A DNA stretch of 10,453 nucleotides from Hydrogenophilales bacterium RIFOXYD1_FULL_62_11 (GCA_001802655.1 MGZO01000089.1:46167-56619), one strand, 5' to 3'. Shown: positions 1 through 6,366, counted from the stretch's first letter. The notes: generated by a model not told the origin, from the sequence alone. Numbers and translations: made by a program.

Positions 1-1571
1 GCCTCGACGTCTTCGGGCCTGTCGATACGCATCCCGACGTGGCCATAGGCCTCGGCCAGCTTCACGAAATCAGGCAATGACTCCATGTAGGACTCGGCGT
101 AGCGGCTGCCGTAGAAAAACTCCTGCCACTGTCGCACCATGCCCATGTAACGGTTGTTGAGCGTGATGACCTTGACCGGGATGCGGTATTGCTTGCAGGT
201 CGAGAGTTCCTGAATGCACATCTGGATACTCGACTCACCGGTGATGCAGGCCACTTGCGCGTCCGGGAAAGCGAGTTGCACACCCATCGCATATGGCAGG
301 CCGACACCCATGGTGCCGAGGCCACCGGAATTGATCCAGCGGCGCGGCTTGTCGAACTTGTAATACTGCGCCGCCCACATCTGGTGCTGGCCGACGTCAG
401 ACGTGACGTAAGCATCGCCCTTGGTCACTTCCCAGAGTTTTTCCACCACGTACTGCGGCTTGATGATGCTGCCATTGCGGTTGTATTTGAGGCAGTCTTT
501 CGAGCGCCACAACTCAATCTGCGTCCACCAGGCATTCAGCGCCGCTGCGTCGTTCTTTTCCTTGGACAGCTTCAGCAATACGAGCAGATCGTCGAGCACG
601 CTTTTGACGTCACCCACGATGGGCACATCGACCTTGACCCGCTTTGAGATCGACGACGGGTCGACGTCGATGTGAATGATGCGGCGCTCCTCGCGTGCGA
701 AATGACTGGGATTGCCGATCACCCGGTCGTCAAAACGTGCGCCCACAGCAATCAGCACATCGCAATGCTGCATCGCCATGTTGGCTTCGTAAGTGCCATG
801 CATGCCGAGCATGCCCAAATTCTGCCTGTCGGTGGCGGGGTAGCCGCCCAGACCCATCAGGGTGTTCGTGATAGGAAAACCCAGCAAGCGGGCGAGTTCG
901 GTCAACTGCGTCGCCGCATCGCCCAGCACCACGCCGCCACCGGCGTAGATCATGGGTCGCTTGGCTTCGAGCAACATCTGCACGGCGCGTTTCAGCTGCC
1001 CGCTATGGCCTTTGACTATCGGGTTATAGGAGCGCATTTCAACCGCGGCAGGATAAACAAACTCTGCGAGATGCGCGGTTACGTCCTTGGGTACATCGAT
1101 CAGCACCGGGCCGGGACGGCCGGATGCTGCAATGTGAAAGGCTTTCTTGAATGTCGCCGCCAGATCCTTGATGTCCTTGACCAGGAAGTTGTGCTTGACA
1201 CAGGGACGCGTGATGCCGACCGCATCAACCTCCTGAAACGCATCCAGTCCGATAGCGGCTGTCGGCACCTGACCGCTCACGACCACGATAGGAATCGAAT
1301 CCATATAGGCAGTGGCGATACCGGTCACCGCGTTAGTGACGCCCGGCCCAGAAGTCACCAAGGCGACGCCGACGCGACCCGTGGCCCGTGCGTAGGCGTC
1401 GGCAGCATGCACGGCTGCCTGCTCGTGTCGCACCAGCACATGCTTGAATTTGTCCTGCTTGAAGATCGCATCGTAAATGTTGAGCACGGCTCCGCCGGGA
1501 TAACCGAATACAAATTCGACCCCCTCTTCAGCCAGACAACGTACGACGATCTCAGCGCCCGTAACTTCCAT
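1..1571 (-). CDS. ilvI: Acetolactate synthase, large catalytic subunit (partial, C-terminus beyond left edge)
   Basis: This is the ThDP-dependent enzyme that condenses two pyruvates to acetolactate, or pyruvate with 2-oxobutyrate, as the first common step of valine, leucine and isoleucine synthesis. About 523 N-terminal residues are visible of roughly 570-590 usual for the family. The N-terminal pyrimidine-binding domain has the GYPGGAV motif near residue 23, the catalytic glutamate in LVRHEQAAVHAAD (E50) and TSGPGVTNAVTGIATAYMDS near residue 77. The central domain carries AGGG and GMLGMHGTYEAN. The C-terminal domain has TSDVGQHQMWAAQ, RRWINSGGLGTMG and the LNNRYMGMVRQWQ segment. The ThDP/Mg motif reads GESS (residues 445-448) where GDGS is textbook. 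ATG 1571 places TGAE where homologues have it. An in-frame ATG at 1703 would add 44 residues without visible family similarity. The regulatory subunit ilvH would be expected just past the left edge. Confidence 0.96.
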   Translation of the reverse strand, partial: MEVTGAEIVVRCLAEEGVEFVFGYPGGAVLNIYDAIFKQDKFKHVLVRHEQAAVHAADAYARATGRVGVALVTSGPGVTNAVTGIATAYMDSIPIVVVSGQVPTAAIGLDAFQEVDAVGITRPCVKHNFLVKDIKDLAATFKKAFHIAASGRPGPVLIDVPKDVTAHLAEFVYPAAVEMRSYNPIVKGHSGQLKRAVQMLLEAKRPMIYAGGGVVLGDAATQLTELARLLGFPITNTLMGLGGYPATDRQNLGMLGMHGTYEANMAMQHCDVLIAVGARFDDRVIGNPSHFAREERRIIHIDVDPSSISKRVKVDVPIVGDVKSVLDDLLVLLKLSKEKNDAAALNAWWTQIELWRSKDCLKYNRNGSIIKPQYVVEKLWEVTKGDAYVTSDVGQHQMWAAQYYKFDKPRRWINSGGLGTMGVGLPYAMGVQLAFPDAQVACITGESSIQMCIQELSTCKQYRIPVKVITLNNRYMGMVRQWQEFFYGSRYAESYMESLPDFVKLAEAYGHVGMRIDRPEDVE

Positions 1572-1607
1572 AAACTGGCAAAAAATCAATTCATTGGTGG
1601 ACCTGTG

Positions 1608-1637
1608 AGAGTAATCGTTTTGCACTGTTTTGGTCAA
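1608..1637 (-). promoter_or_regulatory. Candidate sigma70 promoter of ilvI
   Basis: On the minus strand a -35 hexamer TTGACC (1637-1632) and a -10-like TACTCT (1613-1608) are separated by 18 bases. Initiation would fall near 1600, giving a 5' leader of about 30 bases before ATG 1571. The element lies downstream of the terminator at 1721-1747, as expected for an independent ilv transcript. The -10 matches consensus only at 3 of 6 positions, so this is a modest prediction. No Shine-Dalgarno sequence of note precedes ATG 1571. Confidence 0.4.
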
Positions 1638-1720
1638 GAAATCGTGCCGCACAGACCAACCGGGCAGGTTTCCCTGAATTTCGGGTATTTGACGCAGATT
1701 CATCCCGAAACCCCAGGCGC

Positions 1721-1747
1721 AAAAAAGCCCTCCATGTAAGGAGGGCT
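1721..1747 (-). terminator. Rho-independent terminator of the DUF2173 operon
   Basis: Read on the minus strand, a perfect 8-bp stem (AGCCCTCC at 1747-1740 pairing with GGAGGGCT at 1733-1726) with a 6-base loop is followed directly by a run of six T. The plus strand has no T tract, so it works only for minus-strand transcription. It lies 45 bases after the stop of the last DUF2173 gene and 150 bases before ilvI. The simplest reading is the end of the DUF2173 operon. No branched-chain-rich leader peptide precedes it, which argues against an ilv attenuator. Confidence 0.88.
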
Positions 1748-1792
1748 CAGGCAATTGCCATTTGCTGTTGCACTACAAAAGCATGCCACCCA

Positions 1793-2128
1793 TCATTCGT
1801 GCGCAGCTTCGGTCAGCGCCTGCATGATTTGATTGAGCGACCCTTGTGCATTATCGAACAGGCAAACCATATTGCCTGAGCTGCACACCGTTACGGAATC
1901 GCCCTGCACGATCCAGCCCTGCGATGGCGACCAGCCTCGCATCTGCGAAAACAATGACAAAAGATCGGTATTGCCGGAAACCATGCGGCGATACCACTGG
2001 GAAAATTTTGCCAGACGCCCCAGCAATTCGGGTGGCAACACACCTTCGGCCTCCATGACGACACCGTCATCGCGGAAGCGACACACGGCCGTCACACCGT
2101 CGAGCACCAGGATTTTTTTCAGCGACAT
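1793..2128 (-). CDS. DUF2173-like small protein, third gene of a tandem paralogous set
   Basis: A 111-residue soluble protein without signal peptide or membrane segment. It shares a skeleton with the two genes upstream of it: an N-terminal LDGVTAVCRF (residues 9-18) followed by a DDG turn, then VLPPELLGRLA, then SPSQGWIVQGDSVTVC, a GNMVCLFDN strand and a C-terminal helix SLNQIMQAL. This layout is that of DUF2173 and resembles roadblock/LC7 folds, with a strand pair, helix, strands and a terminal helix. The family has no established function that I know of. The start codon ATG 2128 follows a GAGGAG Shine-Dalgarno that overlaps the stop of the preceding gene (9 bases between stop and start), indicating translational coupling. 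It is the least typical of the three, so the family name is less secure here. A strong terminator follows. Confidence 0.8.
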   Translation of the reverse strand: MSLKKILVLDGVTAVCRFRDDGVVMEAEGVLPPELLGRLAKFSQWYRRMVSGNTDLLSLFSQMRGWSPSQGWIVQGDSVTVCSSGNMVCLFDNAQGSLNQIMQALTEAAHE

Positions 2129-2137
2129 AAGCGCTCC

Positions 2138-2476
2138 TCAGGCAGCCTGCAAGGCATTGAAAGCTGCTTCATAATCGGCATCGCGATTGCGGACAACGAC
2201 GCCGCAATTGCCATTCACCACCACCGACCATTCCAAGCCAACGACTGAAAAGCCCTTGAGCGGCTGAAACCCGCCCTGCCCTGTCACGGCCTCCCAACCT
2301 CGCGCCTCCATGTTGGCAATGGCCTGATTGGCAACACACGAATGTGCGAGCAAATCCAGTACCTGAGCAGTGAGTTCCGTACCCTCCCGCACCACATGCG
2401 TTTGCAGATCGCCCTTGTCGCTATACGTGAACGCTGCCATCGCGCCCGGCAAGTCCATCATTTTTTCCAGATCCAT
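2138..2476 (-). CDS. DUF2173-like small protein, middle gene of the tandem set
   Basis: A 112-residue predicted cytoplasmic protein. The N-terminus MDLEKMMDLPGAMAAFTYSDKG matches the family pattern of a short helix, then L-x-PG-x-x-A-x-F and a turn. A helical middle (ELTAQVLDLLAHSCVANQAI) follows, then GGFQPLKGFSVVGLEWSVVV, NGNCGVVV and a closing helix YEAAFNALQAA. The usual QGW is replaced by KGF, so it is a diverged paralogue rather than a recent copy. ATG 2476 has a clear AAGGAGA Shine-Dalgarno. It begins 34 bases after the first gene's stop and ends 9 bases before the next start, so the three genes form one transcript. Function is unknown; a heteromeric partner role with its neighbours is inference. 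Confidence 0.82.
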   Translation of the reverse strand: MDLEKMMDLPGAMAAFTYSDKGDLQTHVVREGTELTAQVLDLLAHSCVANQAIANMEARGWEAVTGQGGFQPLKGFSVVGLEWSVVVNGNCGVVVRNRDADYEAAFNALQAA

Positions 2477-2500
2477 CCCGCGTCTCCTTTAGTATCGATT

Positions 2501-2519
2501 TCAGTACAGGTCAGTACAG
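2501..2519. repeat. 9-base direct repeat at the stop codon of the first DUF2173 gene
   Basis: TCAGTACAG occurs at 2501-2509 and again at 2511-2519, separated by one base. On the minus strand this duplicates the codons CTG TAC TGA, so a second TGA (out of frame) follows the real stop. It looks like a small slippage duplication in the intergenic gap. Each unit contains GTAC. A regulatory role is not evident. Confidence 0.6.
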
Positions 2520-2915
2520 CGCTTCTTTGGTATCGCCACCCAGCCTGGAATACAGGTTGGCCAGCAGGTCGTCGCGTATGTCACCCACTTTGGCACGCAT
2601 GATGGTCATCACGTCGTTCAGCAATTCGTCACGATTTTCGATGAAGGCAAAATAATTACCGACCACGCAGATGGTGACCAGGTTGCCGTGAGCAATCCAG
2701 CCCTGCACAGGACGGCAACCACATCCTTCAGCGAAAGAATCAATGATTTCAGTTTGCATATTGATCGCCAGGGTGTTGGCGCGGCACAAAATCGACGCCA
2801 TCCGGGCGAACTCGTCGGTCAGCGCGCCTTCATACGAGAAACGGTCACCGCGAAATGCAAACTCGCCTGCGGCAATCACACCAGGAATTGCCATGAGTTG
2901 CTTTACGATATTCAT
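2511..2915 (-). CDS. DUF2173 family protein with C-terminal extension, first gene of the operon
   Basis: A 134-residue predicted cytoplasmic protein and the most typical member of the set. It has LMAIPGVIAAGEFAFRGD near the N-terminus, a FARMASILCRANTLAINMQ helix, then CRPVQGWIAHGNLVTICVVGNYFAF and ENRDELLNDVMTIM. These match what I remember of DUF2173 sequences (MAIPGV-AAGEF, QGW, GN). About 25-30 residues follow the usual end (DIRDDLLANLYSRLGG), an apparent extra amphipathic helix absent from the two downstream paralogues. ATG 2915 is preceded by a strong GGAGGAG Shine-Dalgarno. It is the first gene of the operon and diverges from the RDD gene across a 91-base gap. The cellular role is not established; DUF2173 genes occur in sulfur-oxidising bacteria, but nothing here proves a link to sulfur metabolism. 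Confidence 0.87.
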   Translation of the reverse strand: MNIVKQLMAIPGVIAAGEFAFRGDRFSYEGALTDEFARMASILCRANTLAINMQTEIIDSFAEGCGCRPVQGWIAHGNLVTICVVGNYFAFIENRDELLNDVMTIMRAKVGDIRDDLLANLYSRLGGDTKEALY

Positions 2916-2950
2916 CGAGCCTCCTCCAAGTTATGTTTTCTTACGGCTTG

Positions 2951-2956
2951 ATCATA
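2951..2956 (-). promoter_or_regulatory. Candidate -10 element for the DUF2173 operon
   Basis: The minus strand reads TATGAT at 2956-2951, five of six matches to consensus. It lies 35 bases upstream of the first start codon at 2915. No good -35 hexamer sits at 16-18 bases; GCGACA lies at a spacing of 20. The gene may be weakly expressed or depend on an activator. The divergent RDD gene must have its own promoter in the same 91-base gap. Confidence 0.3.
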
Positions 2957-3006
2957 CTGAGCACGTTGTGGCAATTTGTCGCGCCAAGCTGCAATATAGA
3001 GCCACC

Positions 3007-3444
3007 ATGCAAGACAACGCAATAGCCCCTGCCTCCGCCCCGCTGCCCATTCGAATCGCCGTCATGGTTTACGAATTGCTGCTGGTCACCGCCGTGATAT
3101 TTGTCGCCGCCCTGCCTTTTCTCTACCTCGTAGGCAATGCCCAAACTGGCTGGGTCCACCACATTTTTCAGCTTTATCTGGTGGGCGTGTTATTTGCCTA
3201 CTTCAGCGCATTCTGGTTGCGCAGCGGGCAAACGCTGGCAATGAAAACCTGGCGCATCCGCCTGGTCAATCCGGACGGCGCGCCCGTGACACTCAAACAG
3301 GCCGCACTGCGCTTCACGCTCGCCCTGCTGGGTTTGCTGCTGGCGGGCGCGGGTTTCTGGTGGGCACTGTTCGACCGCGACCGGCAATTTTTTCATGACC
3401 GCATCGTCGGCACCCGGCTGATCCGCGAGCCACGCAAAACCTAG
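3007..3444 (+). CDS. RDD family integral membrane protein
   Basis: A 145-residue inner-membrane protein of the RDD family (PF06271 type) with three predicted transmembrane segments near residues 17-42, 50-71 and 101-122. Family landmarks are an arginine before helix 1 (R16), an acidic residue inside helix 1 (E23, where many members have Asp), the cytosolic segment SGQTLAMKTWRIRLV after helix 2, and FDRDRQFFHDRIVGTRLI after helix 3. Some RDD proteins have been linked to transport or protein-complex membrane insertion, but most, including this type, have no assigned substrate. ATG 3007 is chosen because the family starts shortly before the first arginine; the reading frame stays open further upstream (2743) but that part is antisense to the DUF2173 gene. 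The Shine-Dalgarno is weak. The next gene starts 2 bases after its stop. Confidence 0.92.
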   Translation: MQDNAIAPASAPLPIRIAVMVYELLLVTAVIFVAALPFLYLVGNAQTGWVHHIFQLYLVGVLFAYFSAFWLRSGQTLAMKTWRIRLVNPDGAPVTLKQAALRFTLALLGLLLAGAGFWWALFDRDRQFFHDRIVGTRLIREPRKT

Positions 3445-3446
3445 CC

Positions 3447-3878
3447 ATGCATTGGCGCGATCAACTGCACAACCACTTGCAGGAACACCAGCCTGACAGC
3501 GTATGCGCACTGGATGAATCGGCTTACCTGCTGGCCAAAAGTGTGTTGCCCACCACGCCGGTTTATAGGCCCGGCACATCACCGGGTTCGCCCTGCGCAC
3601 TGGCTCTGGGAATCGACATCCTGACCGGTCTAAACGCGCAGCAAGCCCAGCAACTGATCAACCAGATCCGTCTGTATACAGCCCCGCGCATTCTGCTCGC
3701 GGTGCCGTCAGACTGCGCCCTCGACGAAGACACCTTTCGCGCACTCGGTTTCATGCAGTTGGCAACCGATTCGACTGATAGCACCCGCATCTTTCACTAC
3801 GATCTCGCCAGTTACAAAACGGTTCCGGACTGGCTCAACCCCCGCTTCTGGGCGCACCCAGAACGCTGGAAGCCCTGA
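3447..3878 (+). CDS. Hypothetical protein, probably DUF6231 type
   Basis: A 143-residue soluble protein. The middle has an alternating hydrophobic pattern typical of an alpha/beta fold: ALALGIDILTGL (residues about 50-61), a helix of repeated Gln (NAQQAQQLINQI) and PRILLAVPSDC. The C-terminus ends in FHYDLASYKTVPDWLNPRFWAHPERW, a signature I associate with the DUF6231 family of gamma- and betaproteobacteria; this naming is from memory and moderate in confidence. It lacks a recognisable catalytic motif. The domain looks like a degenerate Rossmann or methyltransferase-like fold, but that is inference. ATG 3447 is 2 bases after the RDD stop and has no own Shine-Dalgarno, so translation is probably coupled to the RDD gene. 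Confidence 0.82.
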   Translation: MHWRDQLHNHLQEHQPDSVCALDESAYLLAKSVLPTTPVYRPGTSPGSPCALALGIDILTGLNAQQAQQLINQIRLYTAPRILLAVPSDCALDEDTFRALGFMQLATDSTDSTRIFHYDLASYKTVPDWLNPRFWAHPERWKP

Positions 3879-3941
3879 TACGCCTCATGGGTGCAAGCCA
3901 TCGGTTACACTTATTCCCTACTCGCCGGGAGCTCGTCATCC

Positions 3942-4361
3942 ATGAAATTCATCCCCCACAACGCACTTGAAGAACAGCTTGCTGCTGTTCATGCGGGCTC
4001 ACTCGATCCCGAAACCTTTGTTCTGCACCTCATTGATCAGCAGCTGTTCATGCCGGTGCGCGATGAGAAAAATCCCATCCAGGGATTCCAGCGTTCAACC
4101 CAGGCTGATCTATTAGTCATCGATGACGAAGAAGGCGAGCGCGTGCTGGTCGTGTTCACCAGCCCCGAGCGCGCCAAGCCGTTTGTCGAGCATTACCCCG
4201 GGTTTTCGGGCGGCATCCTCACCGAGTTTTCCTGGTTGCTGCGCCGCATCGGTGGGGGCGTGCCGATCGCGCTCAACCCAGGCTGGGATATCGGCATGGA
4301 CTTTGACGCCGACATGATCGGCCAGTTGGTTGCCCAGCTCCCGCCCGAGCATTCAGCCTGA
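3942..4361 (+). CDS. SseB N-terminal domain protein
   Basis: A 139-residue soluble protein resembling the SseB N-terminal domain (PF07179 type). Landmarks are the opening NALEEQLAAVHAG helix (residues 5-17), LHLIDQQLFMPV, the central VLVVFTSPERAKPF strand-helix unit and the closing PIALNPGWDIGMDFDADMI. In other bacteria this domain occurs in proteins of rhodanese-like, secretion or uncharacterised context; no enzymatic function is established. ATG 3942 is preferred over the upstream GTG 3891, since the family begins near NALE and a GGGAG Shine-Dalgarno lies 10 bases before ATG 3942. It follows the previous gene by 63 bases and precedes the FAD oxidase by 16, consistent with one operon. Confidence 0.88.
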   Translation: MKFIPHNALEEQLAAVHAGSLDPETFVLHLIDQQLFMPVRDEKNPIQGFQRSTQADLLVIDDEEGERVLVVFTSPERAKPFVEHYPGFSGGILTEFSWLLRRIGGGVPIALNPGWDIGMDFDADMIGQLVAQLPPEHSA

Positions 4362-4377
4362 CCCACGACGCCCAGCC

Positions 4378-5760
4378 ATGCTGCCCGAACACGCGCTAGC
4401 TGAACTGCGGTCTGCCCTGAGGGCCGAGCGCGTCTTCGACGACGCCGCCACACGTGCGCTGTACGCCCACGATGAAACGCCACGCCAGATCGAACCCGAA
4501 GCCGTGCTGTTCCCGGCGTCGCACGACGATGTGGTCGCACTGGCGCGCATCGCGTTCAAGCATCGCATTCCCCTGACACCGCGCGGCGCAGGCTCCGGCA
4601 ACGTCGGCGGCGCGCTGCCAGCACCGGGCAGCATGGTGGTCAGCTTCGAATGCATGCAACGCGTACTCGAATTCGATCCCGACAACCGGCTCATCGTCGT
4701 CGAAGCCGGCATCGTCACCGACGAAATCAATCGCATCGCGCGCAGCGCCGGCCTGTTTTATCCGCCCGATCCCGGCAGCAGCGCCTATTGCCGCATCGGC
4801 GGCAACCTCGCCATGAATGCCGCGGGTCCGCGTGCGGTCAAATACGGCGTGACCCGCGATCATGTATTGGGATTGCGCGCTGTCACCGGCAGCGGAGAAA
4901 CCATCCGCACCGGCTGCCGCACCACCAAAGGCGTCACCGGCTACGACCTCACCCGACTGCTGATCGGCTCCGGCGGCACGCTTGCCCTTATAACCGAAGC
5001 CACCCTCAAACTCCTGCCCGCACCTGAATCGATTGCCACCCTGCGCGTGTGCTATGCCAGCACCCGCGCCGCGCTCGACGCAGTCGGCCGCATCATGCGC
5101 CAGCCGGTCATGCCGTGCGCGCTCGAATTCATGGACCATCGCGCCATCGACGCCATTCGCCCGACCGGCACAGCGGACGACCTGCCGCCCGACACCCGCG
5201 CGCTATTGATGGTCGAAGCCGACGGCACCGTACAGGATTTGCCGCGCCAGATTGCTGCACTGGAAGACGCGCTCGCAGGCGACGGCCTGCTCGATCTGCG
5301 CAGCGGCTTCAACCGCGAAGAGATCGCGCAGCTATGGGCCGCACGCAAATCGCTGTCGCATGCCGTCAAGCGCATCGCCCCACTCAAGATCAACGAAGAC
5401 GTCGTCGTTCCGGTATCGCTGCTGGCCGATTTTGTTGATTTCATCGACCACACCGCCACCACGCATCAGTTGGCAGTCGTCTCATTCGGCCACGCCGGCA
5501 ACGGCAACCTGCACATCAACATCATGGTGCATCCGGACGACCGCGACGAAATGGCGCGCGCCCACCGTGCGCTCGACGCCATCGTACAGCACGTACTGGC
5601 ACTCGGCGGCACCCTCTCGGGCGAGCACGGCATCGGCACCGAGAAGCGCCGTTTCATCCCCCAGGAAATCGATCCCGCCACGCTCGGCATCATGCGCGCG
5701 ATCAAGCTGCAGTTTGACCCGCTCGGTCTGCTCAACCCCGGCAAACTTTTTCCAGATTAA
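4378..5760 (+). CDS. FAD-linked 2-hydroxyacid dehydrogenase, GlcD / D-lactate dehydrogenase family
   Basis: A 460-residue flavoenzyme of the VAO/PCMH superfamily that oxidises a 2-hydroxyacid such as D-lactate or glycolate and passes electrons to a membrane acceptor. The FAD-binding domain covers about residues 38-215, with the pyrophosphate loop PRGAGSGNVGGALP (68-81), YPPDPGSSAYCRIGGNLAMNAAG and KGVTGYDLTRLLIGSGGTLALITEATLKLLP. The C-terminal FAD-oxidase domain has FGHAGNGNLHINI (H372, H379), which in relatives contributes metal and substrate ligands, and SGEHGIGTEKRRF (H417) followed by the closing LNPGKLF. Length and completeness fit single-subunit D-lactate dehydrogenases. No glcE or glcF follows, so a glycolate oxidase complex is not supported. 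The substrate is unassigned. ATG 4378 fits homologues better than the upstream in-frame ATG 4330, which overlaps sseB. The downstream gene is tRNA-Ala, with no obvious intrinsic terminator between them. Confidence 0.94.
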   Translation: MLPEHALAELRSALRAERVFDDAATRALYAHDETPRQIEPEAVLFPASHDDVVALARIAFKHRIPLTPRGAGSGNVGGALPAPGSMVVSFECMQRVLEFDPDNRLIVVEAGIVTDEINRIARSAGLFYPPDPGSSAYCRIGGNLAMNAAGPRAVKYGVTRDHVLGLRAVTGSGETIRTGCRTTKGVTGYDLTRLLIGSGGTLALITEATLKLLPAPESIATLRVCYASTRAALDAVGRIMRQPVMPCALEFMDHRAIDAIRPTGTADDLPPDTRALLMVEADGTVQDLPRQIAALEDALAGDGLLDLRSGFNREEIAQLWAARKSLSHAVKRIAPLKINEDVVVPVSLLADFVDFIDHTATTHQLAVVSFGHAGNGNLHINIMVHPDDRDEMARAHRALDAIVQHVLALGGTLSGEHGIGTEKRRFIPQEIDPATLGIMRAIKLQFDPLGLLNPGKLFPD

Positions 5761-5774
5761 GTTCGACCGAAAGC

Positions 5775-5803
5775 TTTACAAGCATGCGCTGCCTCTATAG
5801 AAT
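5775..5803 (+). promoter_or_regulatory. Promoter of the tRNA-Ala / tRNA-Glu unit
   Basis: TTTACA (5775-5780) and TAGAAT (5798-5803) are 17 bases apart, each matching consensus at five of six positions. A GC-rich discriminator (GCGCGG) follows, as in stringently controlled stable-RNA promoters. Initiation is expected near 5810, a few bases before the tRNA-Ala 5' end at 5817. Confidence 0.8.
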
Positions 5804-5816
5804 GCGCGGCTTCGTT

Positions 5817-5892
<76 letters not shown>

Positions 5893-5908
5893 ACTTACAG
5901 GAAGTCCG

Positions 5909-6094
5909 ATGCACAAATTAGGCGTCATCACCACTTTGCTGGGGTTGATTCTGAGTATCGTCGGACTGATAGTCGGGTTTTGGAAAATGTTGCATGGTGT
6001 CGAACTGGCCGAAATGTGGCTCGGGCTGGTACCATTGGGCTTCGTCGGATTGTTACTCGGCGTCACCTTAACGCAGCTTTCAAACAAGCAGTAA
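5909..6094 (+). CDS. Small two-helix membrane protein between two tRNA genes
   Basis: A 61-residue protein made almost entirely of two hydrophobic helices: residues about 4-27 (from LGVITTLLGLIL to VGFW) and 36-56 (from MWLGLVPLGF to LTQL). They are joined by a short acidic loop (GVELAE), and the protein ends in a polar SNKQ tail. A good AGGAAG Shine-Dalgarno (5899-5904) precedes ATG 5909. The gene starts only 16 bases after the CCA of tRNA-Ala and ends 63 bases before tRNA-Glu. It appears to be part of the same primary transcript. I do not recognise a characterised family; it resembles small conserved hypothetical membrane proteins of betaproteobacteria. Helix content, the ribosome-binding site and position argue that it is real despite its length. 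Confidence 0.8.
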   Translation: MHKLGVITTLLGLILSIVGLIVGFWKMLHGVELAEMWLGLVPLGFVGLLLGVTLTQLSNKQ

Positions 6095-6129
6095 CGACGG
6101 AAGTCGGAATAGTAAAAGAGTAAAAGCTA

Positions 6130-6151
6130 GACGGTTTAGGTTTACACCGTC
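6130..6151 (+). other. RNA hairpin in the leader just before tRNA-Glu
   Basis: GACGGT (6130-6135) pairs perfectly with ACCGTC (6146-6151) around a 10-base loop. It lies 6 bases before the 5' end of tRNA-Glu and 35 bases after the stop of the small membrane protein. No T tract follows, so it is not an intrinsic terminator. It may protect or guide processing between the mRNA part and the tRNA; that role is inference. Confidence 0.4.
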
Positions 6152-6157
6152 GTCCAG

Positions 6158-6233
6158 GTCCCCATCGTCTAGAGGCCTAGGACACTACCCTTTCACGGTA
6201 GGTACCGGGGTTCGAATCCCCGTGGGGACGCCA
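6158..6233 (+). tRNA. tRNA-Glu (anticodon TTC)
   Basis: The acceptor GTCCCCA pairs with TGGGGAC. The anticodon stem CTACC/GGTAG encloses loop CTTTCAC, giving anticodon TTC. The T arm CGGGG/CCCCG encloses TTCGAAT. The discriminator is G and CCA is encoded at 6231-6233. Length is 76 bases. It has no clear promoter of its own and is likely co-transcribed with tRNA-Ala. Confidence 0.98.
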
Positions 6234-6345
6234 CCATCCTTTCAGGATCGTGACAAATTCATACATACAGCATGCAATCACACGGCTATACGTATTGCCG
6301 ATGTGTTTTTGCGTTCAAAATTTATGGCCCCGTGGAGTTCTCCCT

Positions 6346-6366
6346 CGGCTCAAAGCCGTGTTTTTT
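6346..6366 (+). terminator. Probable intrinsic terminator of the tRNA unit
   Basis: A short hairpin CGGCT/AGCCG with a 3-base loop (6346-6358) is followed two bases later by six T (6361-6366). The stem is only 5 bp, so strength is moderate. The position, 113 bases after tRNA-Glu and before the start of the next gene, fits termination of the tRNA transcript. It also argues that the next gene starts at 6434 and not at the upstream in-frame ATG 6272. Confidence 0.5.

Noticed and set aside
672..1739. Long plus-strand open frame of 355 codons
   Set aside because: It is antisense to ilvI, whose minus-strand product is unmistakable; the plus frame lacks any recognisable domain and reflects high GC codon bias.
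1721..1747. Branched-chain amino acid attenuator before ilvI
   Set aside because: The terminator hairpin has no competing anti-terminator that I can see and no Ile/Leu/Val-rich leader peptide in front; the stop of the DUF2173 operon lies just upstream and explains it.
2743..3006. N-terminally extended RDD frame
   Set aside because: The extension lies antisense to the first DUF2173 gene and crosses the divergent promoter region; RDD homologues begin close to ATG 3007.
4396..5139. Long minus-strand open frame inside the FAD oxidase
   Set aside because: Low-complexity Gly/Ala-rich translation opposite a confidently identified flavoenzyme; no ribosome-binding site or family similarity.
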